From Nageia nagi (taxonomy: Eukaryota; Pinophyta): 64,000 nucleotides of DNA. A model generated the notes under the pieces. It ran no database searches. It worked only from the letters and a program-made list of their open reading frames with translations, and had not been told where the DNA came from. Below, piece after piece: positions 1-13,754 of this stretch (within the stretch, counting starts at the first letter, position 1; every line of letters begins with the position of its first letter). The DNA is taken from the NCBI GenBank assembly GCA_050084985.1, contig JBITNC010000001.1, positions 17,484,001 through 17,548,000 on the forward strand, written 5' to 3'. The position numbers and the translations under genes are program-made.

Positions 1-338
1 TCAACAATTATATCCTCTACAACTCTTACAAATTTAGGTAATCAACTACACAAAGTTTTACTCAAATAAAACTCATACCCATCACCAAATCACTCATCCT
101 CTCAATAGAAAAGTAAAATCTTTAGCAAATAATTTCAACTATGTAGTTCAAACCTAAATGAATTGATATCATGATATCTTGTATTTATACATCTGATTTG
201 AAATATTTGAAATACTTGATACCATGGATAAGTGGAAATGTATGTCCATCATTCGATCAAATCCCACTATCTATGGTTCACAATAGTCCATTCTCGATCT
301 AAGTCATAGATCATAACACCATTGCAATAATAACAAAT

Positions 339-363
339 TATATATATATATATATATATATAA
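339..363. repeat. (TA)n microsatellite
   Basis: About twelve TA units in a row. The rest of 1-599 is AT-rich and shows no gene or element that I recognise. Confidence 0.9.
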
Positions 364-599
364 TTTGAAGGCATACATTAGGCCAATGCCTATTCTAAAT
401 AAGGAAGTACCTTGTAAACATTTATTAGCTAGTAGGCATACACTCCTAGAAAAATAAAATTAGGATGTACATAGTAGATGTGGGATCACCTTAGTAGCCA
501 AATCCAAAATTTGAGATCCAAGATTTTAGCCATTTGGCTACTAGTTCATCGCTACTATTTTCCTCTATTATTACATTATGATCACCTCCTAACTCCAAA

Positions 600-1898
600 C
601 TTCATACCTTATGTCTTGGAGTAGGTCTCCTATAATTGTAGTGAACTAATAGCTCATCACCAACATTAAGAGTTTTAATAGGAATAACAACTATATAACC
701 ACTCATTTGTCTACTCATGAAGTCTTCTTTATCATTAGTACATTAGTGAAATTCACAATTTGGTTCTCATTCTTAACCTACATAATTGTTTATGTATCTT
801 GTTATATTTCCTTGTATTTTTAGTCGACCATCAATGTATAAGAATTTTGAATGCTTTGGACATGGAATGTTGGGAGCATTTGCACATAATCTATATGTGG
901 ACATATTGTACATATATGATGCTAATTATTTCCAATTCATGCTATGTAAACTAGCCCATAAAATGGAATCAATGGCTTTGTCTCAGAACCTAGAGTAACA
1001 AACACAATACTATGTATAAACAAATAGTGTCTAGAGCACTTTTCATATAGTTTGATCATGTATCAATGACCACAATAAGGAAAGATCTTATAAGCCTTTG
1101 GAAAAGGAATTTTAGCTAGCCATGTACCATATACCCCACAATCATATGTATGTTGATATTTAAGTTTTAGCTTTTATGGCATGTGCATCAAACCAAAATC
1201 ATGAACATCCTCCTTTGGTATATCAATTAGATCCTCATGTGCACTAGAACATGCATCCACTAATAATTGATGAATTCAGTTTTAAAATCTTGTTCTTGCA
1301 GATATCTCTCTAATTTCATCTGATGGACCTACACATTATTTTAGTTTCATTTGTTGGATCTACATATTGATTTTATTTATTTTTATTTTATTTTTTTCAA
1401 TATATAAGAATACAAAAATCAATTCAAATTATAATCCTAATTAATTACCTCATGGGCATCATCATCTTCTGATGACGAGGATGACTCATTGATCCTTTAC
1501 ATATTTTGTTCCTGCAACATTAGTAATAAAATAAAATTAAATATTGCAAATAATATCATGAAAGTGAGAATTTAAATGATCTTATATTAAAACATCATAT
1601 GTAATAACATTTAGCTTACCTCATCCTCATAGGATGAAACATCACTCCTCCTTAAAGGACCTATAAGAAATATCTAAGGCTTTGAATTAGAGGACACATC
1701 ACTCCTTGAACTTTGAGTAATTAGTGCAGAAAACTCTTCTGAATTAGATGACTTATCACTCCTTGGCCTCCTAATAATTGGTATATGAAACTCTTATGAA
1801 TCATATGACACATCACTCCTAAAAACTCTCTGATGCTGAGGTAATGGTATTTTAATATCTAAATCTGATGACACACCACTTCTTCCATACCTTGACAT
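600..1898 (-). pseudogene. Decayed SET-domain gene, multi-exon
   Basis: Read on the minus strand. A start codon at 1896-1898 opens an exon (to 1620, followed by GTAAGC). It encodes a degenerate repeat built on RSDVSS/RSDKSS, about five copies of roughly 20 residues. A 63-bp exon (1511-1449) ends in EDDDAHE before GTAATT. A third segment starts near 1359. Lower down, GVYGTWLAKIPF and FPYCGH resemble the beginning of a SET fold. At about 840-620 come YIDGRLK, GNITRYIN, PNCEF and GDELLVHYNY. These correspond to the SET motifs GN.xRF.NH, PNC and GEEL..DY, which bind S-adenosyl-methionine and the substrate lysine. The frame is broken by several stops (for example between GNITRYINN and PNCEF), so this is a relic, not a working methyltransferase. 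SET assignment is fairly secure; subfamily is not. It could be a host gene relic or a gene carried by a transposon. Confidence 0.6.
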
Positions 1899-3760
1899 AA
1901 TGATATAAGCCAAGTCACTAACTTGTTTTACAATTTAAACAAAAAAAAGAGATTAGTACACCAATAGTATCAAAGTAGAAAATTACAAGATCCTAAATTA
2001 TAAGATCCTAAAATATGAATATAAATGATTAGATTCTTCAAAATAAATTCAAAGCTAGAAAAATATATAACTATTCAAACAATCCAAAACATTTCAATAA
2101 AACTTTAAGCTATGAAAGAAAAATAATTCTACCCTTATAAATCACATCATGCAATGAAAAAGATTTCAAATCATGACATTCATATCCCTAAAGATGAAAA
2201 ATCCACTTTTTTGCATTGCTTCCTATAAAGCTTCCTCCTCTCTGATCCCATATATTCTACTCTTGCAAATGGCCTTAATCCAAAAGGGTATTTATAGTTT
2301 TTATACTAGGCATAAATGCCTAGTGTTTCTCTAATGTAAATGAAATAAAATTAAAATTATACTGAAATTACATTTCACTTGTGCAAGCAAAAACTCTTCC
2401 TCATAGGAAGATAAGCTAATTATTAGACTCTTCACATGATCATACATTCATAATTTAACCATATTTGATATCAAGTCAATCTAGGATGAAATAGCTTGTT
2501 CGCACTAGAATGGAAATTTAACACCTCAAGGCAAAAGAGACATGCGATTTAGATTTAGAAGGTTGGGAAAGGTGTTTCCCACTTGGATCAACTCTTACAA
2601 GAAGTATATTGCTTTTGATGTTTTAAAATATTTAAGTCCTCAAAATGATGTGACTAAAAGGGGGTCGCATGTATTTGGTACCTCAATATGTTTAATACCA
2701 TCGTAGTATATGTTTTTATCCTCTTCACCTTTTAAATGCTATGTTTTGATATAGTTTGTTATAAGAAGCTCGCATGATGTGATCTTGATGAGATCAATTT
2801 CAAGTTTTGAACTTGGAAGGATCTTTTTAGTTTGCAATAAAAATAGGACTTAAACCCTTTTTAAGATTGTGACAAAGCTTGATCCTCTAATCCCCTAATT
2901 TGGTCCAACTAGAGAAATTGAGAAAAGAGATGTGAAATTGGATGGAATTTCTTATTCATAGGCAATCTATATTTGAATTGTTTTAGTTTTTATTCAATTT
3001 TAGAGAAACAATTGAAGTGTTTCATATTTCTTGTGTTATATCTAGGTATAAACTTTCCTAGACTGTGAAATTGGAGATGGCTCATTAAATCAACATTACA
3101 AAAAAGTAAACATAGAAAAAATATTAGTTTACATTCCTTTTCAAATGTTTATTTTATGTTTCCTATTTCTTGTCTTTGTGTGCTGCTGATAACATATGAT
3201 GTGACCATTTAGTGCTATAGTACAAAAGGGTCAAGCTTACGTATCCTATTTTCATGGTCAAGGCAAAGATTCCCAAAAGGGATAGGAAAAGGGAAAGGAC
3301 AAATAATAAGATCATTAGCAAAAGGTAAAATTGGATGAAAGTAATGAATCATATAATAATAATTCATGATAAGGGAAAGGGCATGGAAAAACACCAATTT
3401 ACTATGAATCCAAGTGTTAGAAGAAGATAGAACACTCGAACGAGTGTTCCAAGGAGCCTGAATGAAAGCATGGATCATAGAAAAATAATTATTCAAATAA
3501 TTCAAATACTTTAATAAAAACTATTATTAAAAGAGTTTACAATAAAACCTTAAAGCTAGCTCAAATAAGCTTACATTATATGAGACTATACTTGAGGAAT
3601 CGACATTTTGTCATTATTGATAAGTTAACTCAATACATTTTATCCTAACAACTAAAGTAATAGAAGATTTTGGAAAAACATGAGTCACCCATTAGAAAAT
3701 TATTGTAATGATAAAGCCAAAAATAGTAACTAACTATTAACCACTTATAACCTTAACTTT
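1899..3760. other. Intergenic, no recognisable gene
   Basis: AT-rich sequence with no domain I recognise. A 96-codon minus-strand frame at 3215-3505 has no recognisable motif and I do not call it a gene. Confidence 0.5.
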
Positions 3761-3762
3761 TA

Positions 3763-3842
3763 AAGGTCCTAACCCTAACCACTACTAACCCTAACTGCTA
3801 CTAACCCTAACCCTAACTACTAACCCTAACCCTAACCTTAAC
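3763..3842. repeat. Interstitial telomere-like repeat cluster 1
   Basis: Repeated CCTAACC and CCCTAA units, mostly spaced as CCCTAACCCTAAC and interrupted by ACTACT spacers. The phasing is of the hexamer type (CCCTAA), not the Arabidopsis-type heptamer CCCTAAA. Degenerate and short, so an interstitial relic, not a chromosome end. Confidence 0.75.
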
Positions 3843-4019
3843 CATAAAATTTAATAAAATTAACACTAACCCTATATAATTAATACCTTAATTTTAATAT
3901 AATTTTATAAATATTTAAGTTTTATAAAAATTTAAACATATAAAAAATAAAGTTTTAAAAAATTGAAGTTTACAAATGTCTGAACTCAACCATGCCAATG
4001 GATGAATTGTAGCAATTTT

Positions 4020-4064
4020 AACCTTAACCCTAATTGCTAACCCTAACCCTAATCACTAACTCTA
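4020..4064. repeat. Interstitial telomere-like repeat cluster 2
   Basis: A second, shorter cluster of CCCTAA-type units, 180 bp beyond the first and with the same hexamer spacing. The two probably derive from one array. Confidence 0.7.
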
Positions 4065-7000
4065 AAAATTATTATTTAACCTTAATTTTTTTTGAAATAA
4101 TTATTTTGTGGAAGTAAATTTTGATTCAAAAAAGGATGCAAATTTGCATCCCTTTTTGCGTCAAATTACACTAGCAATTTGAAAATTAAAAAAGGGGGCC
4201 ACCTATCACTTTCCTCATAACTATTTCTAGGTTAGAGGGGGTTGAAATTTGATTTTTGAGTGGTAAAGCACCAAGTAAGTTGCCTTCTATATCATTTCAC
4301 TCAAATCTAACTCAATTTATAGCTCATTTCATTCGATTCTAACCTTTTTTGTTTTGCATGTTTACTCATAAGGTTTTGCATTTTGTGGTAGGAGAAGGGT
4401 TTCTAGCAATTTCCTCTCCATTATTCCAAATTTTCACAAGGCAAGTACATTTTTACTTGCATGTTTCAATTCCCCATGAATTTACACTATAGATGTTAGG
4501 GTTTTTTTTTTTATTTTAGATGGTTTTTAAATGCTTACTAATAAAAATTGGAACATAGCTATGAAATTATCAATAATGCACCATAAAATCAGAAATTAAA
4601 TCCATTCCTTCTCAAAAATGCACCATAAAATAAAAAATGCACCAATAAATTGAGATAAATTCTTAACAATGCACTATAAAATTAAATGCTGATAAAAATT
4701 GGTACATACCTATGCAATTCTCAACTTTGGAACTCTTCCTTGTTCTCCAAAAACTTGCTTCTTTTGCTTACAATTTTTGAAACTCTTCTTGTGCTCTGAA
4801 ATATTGCTTCTTTTGCTCATAATTTCCAAGACCTTGCTTCATATACTAAATTATATAAATCATAATTTAGTAAATTTGGTATTAAATTAATAATTTGAGG
4901 TGTGAAGCCTTTCTCATGTATTCCTATCAAATTATAATTCATCCTTTAATTGGATTATGTAAAATAAATTATTTTTTATTTTTTATATAAAATCATTATA
5001 GGATTTTTTCTATAATTTGAAATATTTATAAGTGTAAAAACAACTTTATAATGATTACTTTATAATATTTTATATTTACATTAATAGTCTTACTTGCTTT
5101 GGTTAAAGATTAATATAGAATCACTAATATTTTTAATCTTTTTGACATTCAAAGGTAGGTGATAATCTTGATATTTCATATGATAAAGGAAGGTAAATTT
5201 GAAGGATAAAGGGATAGGTACTCCTTATCATAAGAAAATAATAACTCTAGTACCTTCCCATTGTTCATATTTTTAACCATTAAAAAAAATTATATCAACA
5301 TCATCTTTAGTATTATACAAATATGAATTTTTCTAGTCTTTTTCATTATAGGTAACACATTTGATATCCACTTATGATAGTTAAATTATTTGAGGGCTTC
5401 CAAATCTATTGACATTGACATCAATGGTCTCTTTAATAATCATGTATAAATCATTATCCATTTATGATATGATTGATAAATAATTTAAATCATCTTTGTT
5501 AACATAATCAACGTCATTTGTTCTCCAAAATAGGCTTCAATATTTAGAATAAAGAGATAAGGTGTGTGATTTTTGTGGAGAAAAGTATACACTAACTCCA
5601 ATGTGATGAATAATTAATAACATCTTTTGCCAATTTTCTAATAAGATTCGGTTGGATACGTAAGGCATATGACTTGGCTACACATATTTTAATAACTCCC
5701 ATTGAATTTTGGAGATATGTGGCTTCGAATGGAGAACATCTAAGAAAAAAAAAAGTAACTTGTTTAAGGACCCACTTAATTTTCCTTACATAGAAAATTG
5801 GTAAAACATTGATAAAATTTAAATAAAATGCACAAGAAGAGATCCTTAATAGAAATCAAATAGATTTAGTTTATATGGCACTTTTTCAATTTTGGAGTTT
5901 TAGTTTGTTGATATAAGATATTGTTAGATCACTTCTTACAATGGATTATAATTGTTGTTTGTGTAAGTTATATGATAGTTTTATTTTTAGTTTTTCCAAA
6001 AATAATTATATGAGAGAAAAATATAATTTAATATTAAAGTGAGTGAATAAGTATATAGATAAAAATATTGGTCACAGGGGTTGGAAAATAAGAAAATTTC
6101 ATCTTTAAAAAAACTTAAACATAAGATCAAGAGGGTACTATTAATAATTAATTATGATATTTGATCAGAATTATTTGGAATAAAGTGCTTCTACTTGTCA
6201 TTCTTAACCAATGTAATAACATCAAGCTCTCATCCATGAATGAGAGCCAAACCATTTTGGTGATCTAAGTACCTTGTTTCCTCTTCTAAGTCAACATTTC
6301 TACTTAGATAAATGACCAAGGACTTATAAGAAAGGTCATTAAGGATATTCAACAAAGGGAATTGTTAAATGTGAGGATGGAGGATGCTTAGTAGGGTTTG
6401 TGTGATAGTACTAAAAACATCAAGAAAGGTCTCCAGGTGAAAAGTGTTAATGTGGGACTCTACTAACCATGCATGAAGTATTCTTGTAATGATATATTAG
6501 TATCTACAAATGATTCCTACTTGGAATAGGTGTTAAAGGTCAACATAAATATGGGAGAGGTTAATAACATCCTATTAAAGAATTTGTTTTTATTTAAACA
6601 AGTGAGTAAGTAGCATTTGCAAATGACTCTTAGGTCAACATAAATACAAGTATACATTCACTCTTTTTGTAATTTCCCCACATATTTAAACTTAGATGTA
6701 GAGTTTTGAACTTTGATTAATAAAATCTTGTATAGGGAGCTCACTAGCATCACATTTGATCATATTTGTTTGAAATGTATAAATTTTCTCCTAAGTTTTG
6801 AAATCATTATCTTAAACTAGAAAAGTATACTTAAATAATACAATTATAATTTTAAATATGCAATCATTATCCTAAACTAGAAAAGAAACACTCCTTATAC
6901 AAAAACTTTCAAATATGCTCCATAGTCATCATTTCCACTCATGTATACTAGTATGGAAAGTTTGTTGTATTCCTATATATTTTGGTATCCTTGGTTGGCT

Positions 7001-8319
7001 TAATTATTGATTATCATGAATGGAAATTTAATTTGTTGTATTCCTAAATTTTTTTCTTTTGTATGCATATTGAGTAGATCATTCATTGTTATGGATATAT
7101 TTTAGTGAATTATTGTAGAATGCAAATTAGATAGTCATTTTTTATTCTATAACATTAACATTAATAAAGTTTTGTTTAGTTTCTTCTAGTAAGCACCATT
7201 GACCACATATGGGATGCTAAAATAAGGGTAACAAATATCAAGCTAAGAGAAAGAAATCAAAATAAAAGGGTATGAATAAAGAGAAAGATGAAATTACAAA
7301 AAATTAAAAAACCCTTGTAAGTATCCATATGTATTATGTAATATCAACATAGGATCCAATCATACTATATATATTTCATTAAGTAAGATATGTAATTACT
7401 TATTTATTTAATTTGTTGAAAAAACAAAGAGGTTAAATTGGTTTTTATAAAATAATAAGCATATGTTTAGCCATGTCTAATTGATGAAAATGTTTAGGGG
7501 TGAGGAGGCTAGAGGAGCAGGTGGTTTTACCACACCGTAGAGATAGGAAAATGCTCCTTCATGTAATTATTTATAATTAGTTAATTTATTAATAAGTAGT
7601 GAAAAATTATTTTAATTTATATTTTGAAGCATATTATGATGTGATCCATGAAATATATGTATGTGCAGAGTCGGTAATCAATAATCTAGGTTGACAACAA
7701 CTCAAGGATCCAAAAATCTTCAGATTTTTGTGAGGTCAAATGGAGAGCTCTTGAAATATGAAAATGGTAATAGTTTATGTTTGAAAATTATAAATTTACA
7801 TATTTATTAGAAATATATTAATTTACTAACATGATTTCAACTATTTTTCAAGTTCACTCTTATATAAATCACTAAAGAATGCTGCAATACTAGAATTTGC
7901 AAAACCCCTTGATAAGTCATGGAAGAAGCAAGATTATTTTGGTATGTATTTGTTTTTATTATTTACATCATTTTTTGGCATGTATGTTTTCCTTTTTTCA
8001 TTAAATATTTTAAGATACTAAAACTAATTTGTTATAATTTGTATTTTTGCAAAAAAAACAATAGTAACAAATTTGAAACATGAATTTGGTGAAGGGTGGA
8101 GCGAGAAGAAAGTGCTCCAATAGGTAGGGTTGAATCTCAAGAGGGTTAGAGATCATGTGAGATGAAAAGTGATGAAAATTCTCCCTAACCAAAGAAACTT
8201 AGCAATGAAACCAATTGACATACATAAGAAGGTATGGAATATTATCATTGATATTTAATATTTGAACCTGATTAATTAAATTTTTTTAACATAATACTAA
8301 TTAATTATTTCATAAAAAG
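4065..8319. other. AT-rich intergenic tract, probably old transposon DNA
   Basis: No open frame with a recognisable domain. Short direct and palindromic pieces such as GGATGCAAATTTGCATCC near 4133 recur in diverged form at 9480-9690, so the tract between may belong to one old element. I see no clear terminal repeats. Isolated coding-like words appear around 7490-7560 and 8090-8231, the latter ending at a possible splice donor (8232). Confidence 0.35.
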
Positions 8320-9077
8320 GTTTAGAATATGCTAATGAAGAAATTAATTGAGGCATATAAAAGGAAAGTGGAAGGCTTGGAGATGTCAGAAGAAAAAGCA
8401 ACAAAGTCCCAACTTGCCAAATTGGGATACAATATGATGCATCAGATGGGAAGTAGAGGGGGAAGTTTGTGGATATCCAATTTGTAAGTACATTTAGTGC
8501 ATGTGATTTTCAATGATATTTAATTATTGAAAATGAATAGATAAATGGTTTTTAACATATTACTAATTAATGTTTTTATAGTTGAGATATTTCAATCAGT
8601 TTCTTGATGATAAAAAATGATAATATGGCATCATATATGGTTAGCGAGCCCTGAGGGATAGGATGAATGATGACGTAAGTAATTACAATTATTTTATTTA
8701 ATAAATGCATACAAATTCCTTATAGGTGATGCATAATTTTTGTAATTTTGATTGTATGTACATCAACATTTATTTTCTTATTATTTGTAGGCACATGCAT
8801 CATAGGGTTAGGGTGCATCGTAGGAGGGTGATCCATCATCAAGGGATGCATATTTTAATGATTTTTTTATGATTATGATGAGACAGCACCTAGTAAGGTA
8901 GCACCTAGTCATTGTAGTGGCTCAGGTAGTGAGTTAGATGGTACCTCAGGTGGTGGCTCAACTAGTGAGTCAGGTAGTGATTCAAGTGGTACCTCAAGTA
9001 GTGAGTTAGGTGGTGAGTCAGGTGGTGGCTCTTCAGGTAGTGAGTCATCTAGCAAGGAAGTTGATATTGAGGGCTAG
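8320..9077 (+). pseudogene. Decayed three-exon gene with Gly/Ser-rich C-terminus
   Basis: Three coding-like blocks are each bounded by good GT-AG signals: 8320-8483 (then GTAAGT), 8582-8674 (then GTAAGT) and 8791-9077. Block 1 is Lys/Glu-rich (KKLIEAYKRKVEGLEMSEEK) and probably helical. Block 2 includes RALRDRMNDD. Block 3 ends in about 55 residues made almost only of Gly, Ser, Thr and Glu, with repeating SGSE and SGGGS words, then EVDIEG and a TAG stop (9075-9077). In-frame stops in each block show that it is dead. The layout resembles transposase partner proteins of plant CACTA elements, but I see no certain transposase motif and no convincing terminal repeats. Function unassigned. Confidence 0.4.
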
Positions 9078-9762
9078 TACTAAATACTCATGATGTGGAT
9101 ACCATTGTATCATTTTCAATATATTTTATGATGTGCATGTAATGATATAGACACGTATATCATTTTGGCATATTTTGATGTATAGATGCATATCATTTTG
9201 GTGTGTATATATATATCATTTTGGTATATTTTGATGTGGATGTTATCTTTATTTTGACATAAATGTTATCATTCTTATGTATATATAATTTTTTACATAT
9301 TTTAGTGTATTTTGGTATATTATTAGCATATTATTGGCATATTATTATAGCGTATTATTGATGTATTATTTTGGCATATTAATGAAATTCAAAAAAAACT
9401 ATTAAATATTTAAAATAAATTATTTTTTTAATTTTTCAACAAAATCTATGTAGTATTGAATTCAAAAAATAATGTGAGGGGATGTAAAAAGCTAAAAAAG
9501 ATGCAAATTCTGATGTAAAATAATGGAAAATATGGACATAAATAAAGAAATAACCCGATACAAAAAATTGATGTAAAAACTGACCAAAAAGGGACACAAA
9601 AATTGATACAACATGTGATATGTTATTTGTGTCGAAATTTACATCAAAATTTAGTGAAAAAAATAAAGGATTTGGATGCAAATTTCGATGTAAATCCTAG
9701 TATTTCTAGTACTGCTTTCTTCTCTCCTCTTCACTCTACCCCAATATTGCATTAAGGGGGAG

Positions 9763-10036
9763 TGTTGGAATGTATAATGCATATTGTAAGGTCTCTTCAT
9801 GTAAATTAACTAATACTTAAAAGTATTCCTAGATAACTTTTAAGTATTTGTGAATAAGATAATGTAATTTATCCTACACTCCATCTAATGAGCATGCCCC
9901 CTAGGTAAAAGGGTAATGCATGTCATGACATTGTACATTGGTTAAAAGGATGATCCAAAGGAGGATTTTATCCTATAAATAGAGGGTATCCCCTCTTGGT
10001 TATTCACTTAAGTTTGTAGCAAAGTTATCCTCTTGT
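9763..10036 (+). mobile_element. Copia 3' LTR, left part (split by insertion)
   Basis: Begins TGTTGGAATG directly after a polypurine tract (AAGGGGGAG, just before 9763). That makes it the 3' LTR of a Copia element whose body is lost or unrecognisable. It contains a TATA-like CCTATAAATAGAGGG. The LTR stops abruptly at 10036, where another element begins, and resumes at 15224. It is related in sequence to the LTRs at 50225 and 61072. Confidence 0.8.
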
Positions 10037-12471
10037 TGTTGAAAATTATAATGCATTATTGTGTAATATCTCTCTTTAATATAAACCCAGAATGTAAATC
10101 CACTTAATGCTTAAAGTATCTCTAGATACCTTAAAGTATTAAGGGAATAAATATGGAAAAAGCTTTAACCTTACTCTTGGGTAAAAATATGGTTAAAGAG
10201 TAGGTTTCATCTTATAAATAGAGGGGTACCTCCCCTCTCATTGTACTTGTAGAAGCACAAAGATGCTAGTTTTATAGAGTTATAGGAATTCTCTTATATG
10301 AGCTTTGTAGAAGAATTCTTGAAAATTTGTAGGAGAGTTCTCTTGTGAGAAGTAATACAAGAGATAGTTCAAAATGGATTTACTCCCAAGGGTTGGAAGA
10401 ACAACTATACATTGTGTGTTCTCATTTATGTAAATAATTTGTTCGTAGTTAGATTTGTTGGAGAAGCTACAAGAGATCTGGCTTTATGGAATCCTTTAAT
10501 TCTATCAAGTGGTATTAGAGCAACCTTATGGTGATCTCCTTCAAGTGTCTACTTGGTGATCTTGAGATAACTCTTCTCAAATTTAAGGTATACCTATCTC
10601 CTAATCTTTTTTCAATTTTGTTTTGAAACTAAAAGCTAGATAGATCTACTATATTTTGTATGGGTAGATTGAAAATTTTGATAGATCTAATTTAAGGTTA
10701 GAATTTTTTTTTAACCTTCAATTTATTTAACCTTTTTTTTTAACTTTCAATTTGTTAGATCTAGTTAATATCTCTAATACTTGAGATTTATAATGATCAA
10801 TACTAACATCTTTTATCTTGAGAATAATGGGCTCAAATTTAAGGTAAAATTTTACCTTAGCTACATGTTAGTAGTATTTAAAAAATAGATCTAACATATG
10901 GTATATGGTTAGATTTTTTTAAATCTTGTGAAAATTAGCATATCTAATTTTTGTGCAAATGCTATTCGAGCATTTTTTTAGAATTAATTTATATTAATTC
11001 CTATTGCATTACAAGCTTTAATTTTTTTTTAAGTTTGTAATGAAATTACAATTAGCTCCAAAAATCATTGGTAGCTATACAAATTTAATAATACATTTTG
11101 TAGTTTTTTATACAAAAGAAATTGAATTTCTTTTATACATAATTTATTTTGTATTTTTTAAAAAAATTAGAATTAAAATACATAAAATATTATCTAATGA
11201 TTCTACAATTTAATTATTTCTTAAAAACCCATGTTCTTTCTAGAAATAATTAAATTGAAATCTAAAAATGCTAACCTAGCATGAAAACTACACGTGTGGC
11301 AACTATTGCAATTTAAATCCTATTATATGTAAAATAAAACCATGCTCTTTTTTTCATATGAACATGCATAGAATGCATATGCCCAGAAATGCTACAAACC
11401 CAACCATACTTCTTCAAACACCTTAATTCTCAGGTATGGTCAAAGGAGACAAAAAAAAACATAAATTGGATTTCTATGCATAGGAAGGTCATTTTGTTTT
11501 CTTTCAAGCTACCATGACTGTTTATTGAAGAGAAATAATTTTCTTGTTGGCTAGACAATTTTGAACAAATAAAAACTTGCAACAGATATGGCCGCCCCCC
11601 CTACCACATGCTTCGCCCTATTTTTCCTACACTAAAAAAACCCTTGTTCTTGCAATAAAATTAGATGAAGTTTTTTCATGTTGTGATATAAGAAGCTTAA
11701 TTTTTATTCTTGGAAATTTTTTAAGAAAAAGGTGGGGAGTTTAAGTTTAAAAAAATTTAAAATATTAATAATAAAAGTAGTATGGGTTACTTTTTAAAAA
11801 TTATGAGCTCATTTAAAGAAAAAAAATAGAATTTTAGCATCCTTTTTTTAAAAAATCTAAGCTCCTAACCATAATTCCTTTTTGGGCATATTTTGTTTCT
11901 ATATAAAAAAAAGGTGAGAGCATCTTTTAAAAAAGTAAAGGATTTTTTTTTAACCACATGGGTTGCCAATAGTAAAATGTTTTTTTTTTTTTTCTAAAAT
12001 GGGAGGAGCCTTTTACTCATGTGGTGATTTTTCATAAGAAAAAGGCACATGGGATTATTTTGGACATGTTTTTTAAAGGTAGCTTTTACAAACAAAGTCT
12101 TTAGCTTTTTAAAGAGATAAGTTTTTTTTTTTGAATTCTTTTTAAAAAGAGAGGTAATTTTTAAATTCGCTCATTTTAAATGAAGGTAATTATTGCATTT
12201 TTTTTTTTCAAAGGTGGATGATGAGTTGTTAACTCATACTTGCACATTTTTTCTTCCCTTAAATATTTGGTGCAAAATTTTATTCATGAGCATTAATAAA
12301 TGCAATTTTTAAGCTTATTCCTTATTAATTTGTAAGCTTACTCATTATTAATTTTTAAACTTACACCTATGAGAGGCCATGTGGAATTAAAAGGGAAAGT
12401 AGTGGAATGGATGGGCAATAATAAATGCAATTCTTTTTAACTCACTACTTATTAATTTATTTTCTTTTTAG

Positions 12472-12473
<2 letters not shown>

Positions 12474-12524
<51 letters not shown>
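12474..12524. repeat. (TA)n microsatellite inside the LARD-like element
   Basis: 51 bp of uninterrupted TA. It probably arose after insertion; no role is evident. Confidence 0.95.
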
Positions 12525-12526
<2 letters not shown>

Positions 12527-13482
12527 TTTTTTTAAGTCTCACAAATAAAGTTAATTGGTCTTTTAATGTACTTTAGAAAAATTTATATTTTATCATAAGA
12601 CTATGTGAACATATTATAAAGCTAAATTTATTGCACATATATTAAGTATTATGCATAGGCTTTATTTTTTGAAAGTTATACTTTTATAAGTAAAGCTTAC
12701 ATTTATGATTTTTGAAGGGGGCATGTGACCTTAAGTGTAAATTTAATGAATGTTTAATGAGAATAGATGTTATTTAATGCTTATTTTTGCAATATCGATA
12801 AAGTAGTTTCAAATATGAAAATATTTCAAGTTAAAATTTGCAACCATTTTGTTTGGTTAAGTTTTGCAAAAATTTTGAAGGTAAGTTTTTTGCAAATTAT
12901 GGTTGCAATTTCAAATCAAATTACACTAATTTATAACTTTTGAAGCTAAAAATTTTAGCAATAATTATTTGATAATATCCAATACATTGTAAACCAATTT
13001 TTGCACACTTTAATGCAATTTTTTCTTATGTCATTTTCTAAATATTTTTAATGATAAAGAAAAGGGAGGAAGTTATATTAAATACTAATTATTGTGAATA
13101 TGCACAAGGTTAATTATTTTTGAATATACATAATACTGCTTGAATGTGCTAGTGTTTGAAGTAAAAATTTCTTTTAAACTATGATATGCATTATCCTTAT
13201 TGGTTGCAATGTTATGTAGATTTGTTGTGGATGTGCATAGTGTTTAAAGTGAAAATTTAAATAAAATTTTCTTTCAAACTATGATATACACTATCCTTAT
13301 TGGTTGACATATTGTTAAAATAGAAACTTGTTTATGAATTAATGCCACTATACTTTCATGATTGAAAAGTTTATCCATATTTATGAATTGATGCCTCTAT
13401 ATTTTCATATTTAGAAAGTTTATCTATGTAGATGGATTGTTTGCCACATTGATACTTGTTAGCAAGTTGTAGTGGATGGAAT

Positions 13483-13613
13483 GGTTAAAAAGGTTCTCCC
13501 TTATCCATGACTACATTGTTGGAGTGGTTAAAAAGGTTCTTCCTTATCTATGACTACATTATTGGAGTGATTAAAAAAGTTCTCTCTTTTCCATGATCGC
13601 ATATTATTGGAGT
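13483..13613 (+). repeat. 43-45 bp tandem repeat, three copies
   Basis: Units start at 13483, 13526 and 13569 with GGTTAAAAAGGTTC or close variants and end ATTGGAGT. A partial fourth starts at 13614. They lie in the non-coding interior of the LARD-like element. Confidence 0.85.
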
Positions 13614-13754
13614 GGTTAAAAAGGTTTACCTTTTTGTAAAATTACAATTGTTTGATAAAATTTGAATCCATGTTGATGGATTAATGCTACCAAATTTTAT
13701 CATATGCATTTTTACTAGTAGCATAGTCAAGTTGGCATTTTGTAGCTTATGCAT

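Noticed and set aside
4168-9700. A complete CACTA transposon
   Set aside because: CACTAG occurs at the left and CTAGTA at the right, but the flanking bases do not form matching terminal inverted repeats. Only a weak suggestion remains.
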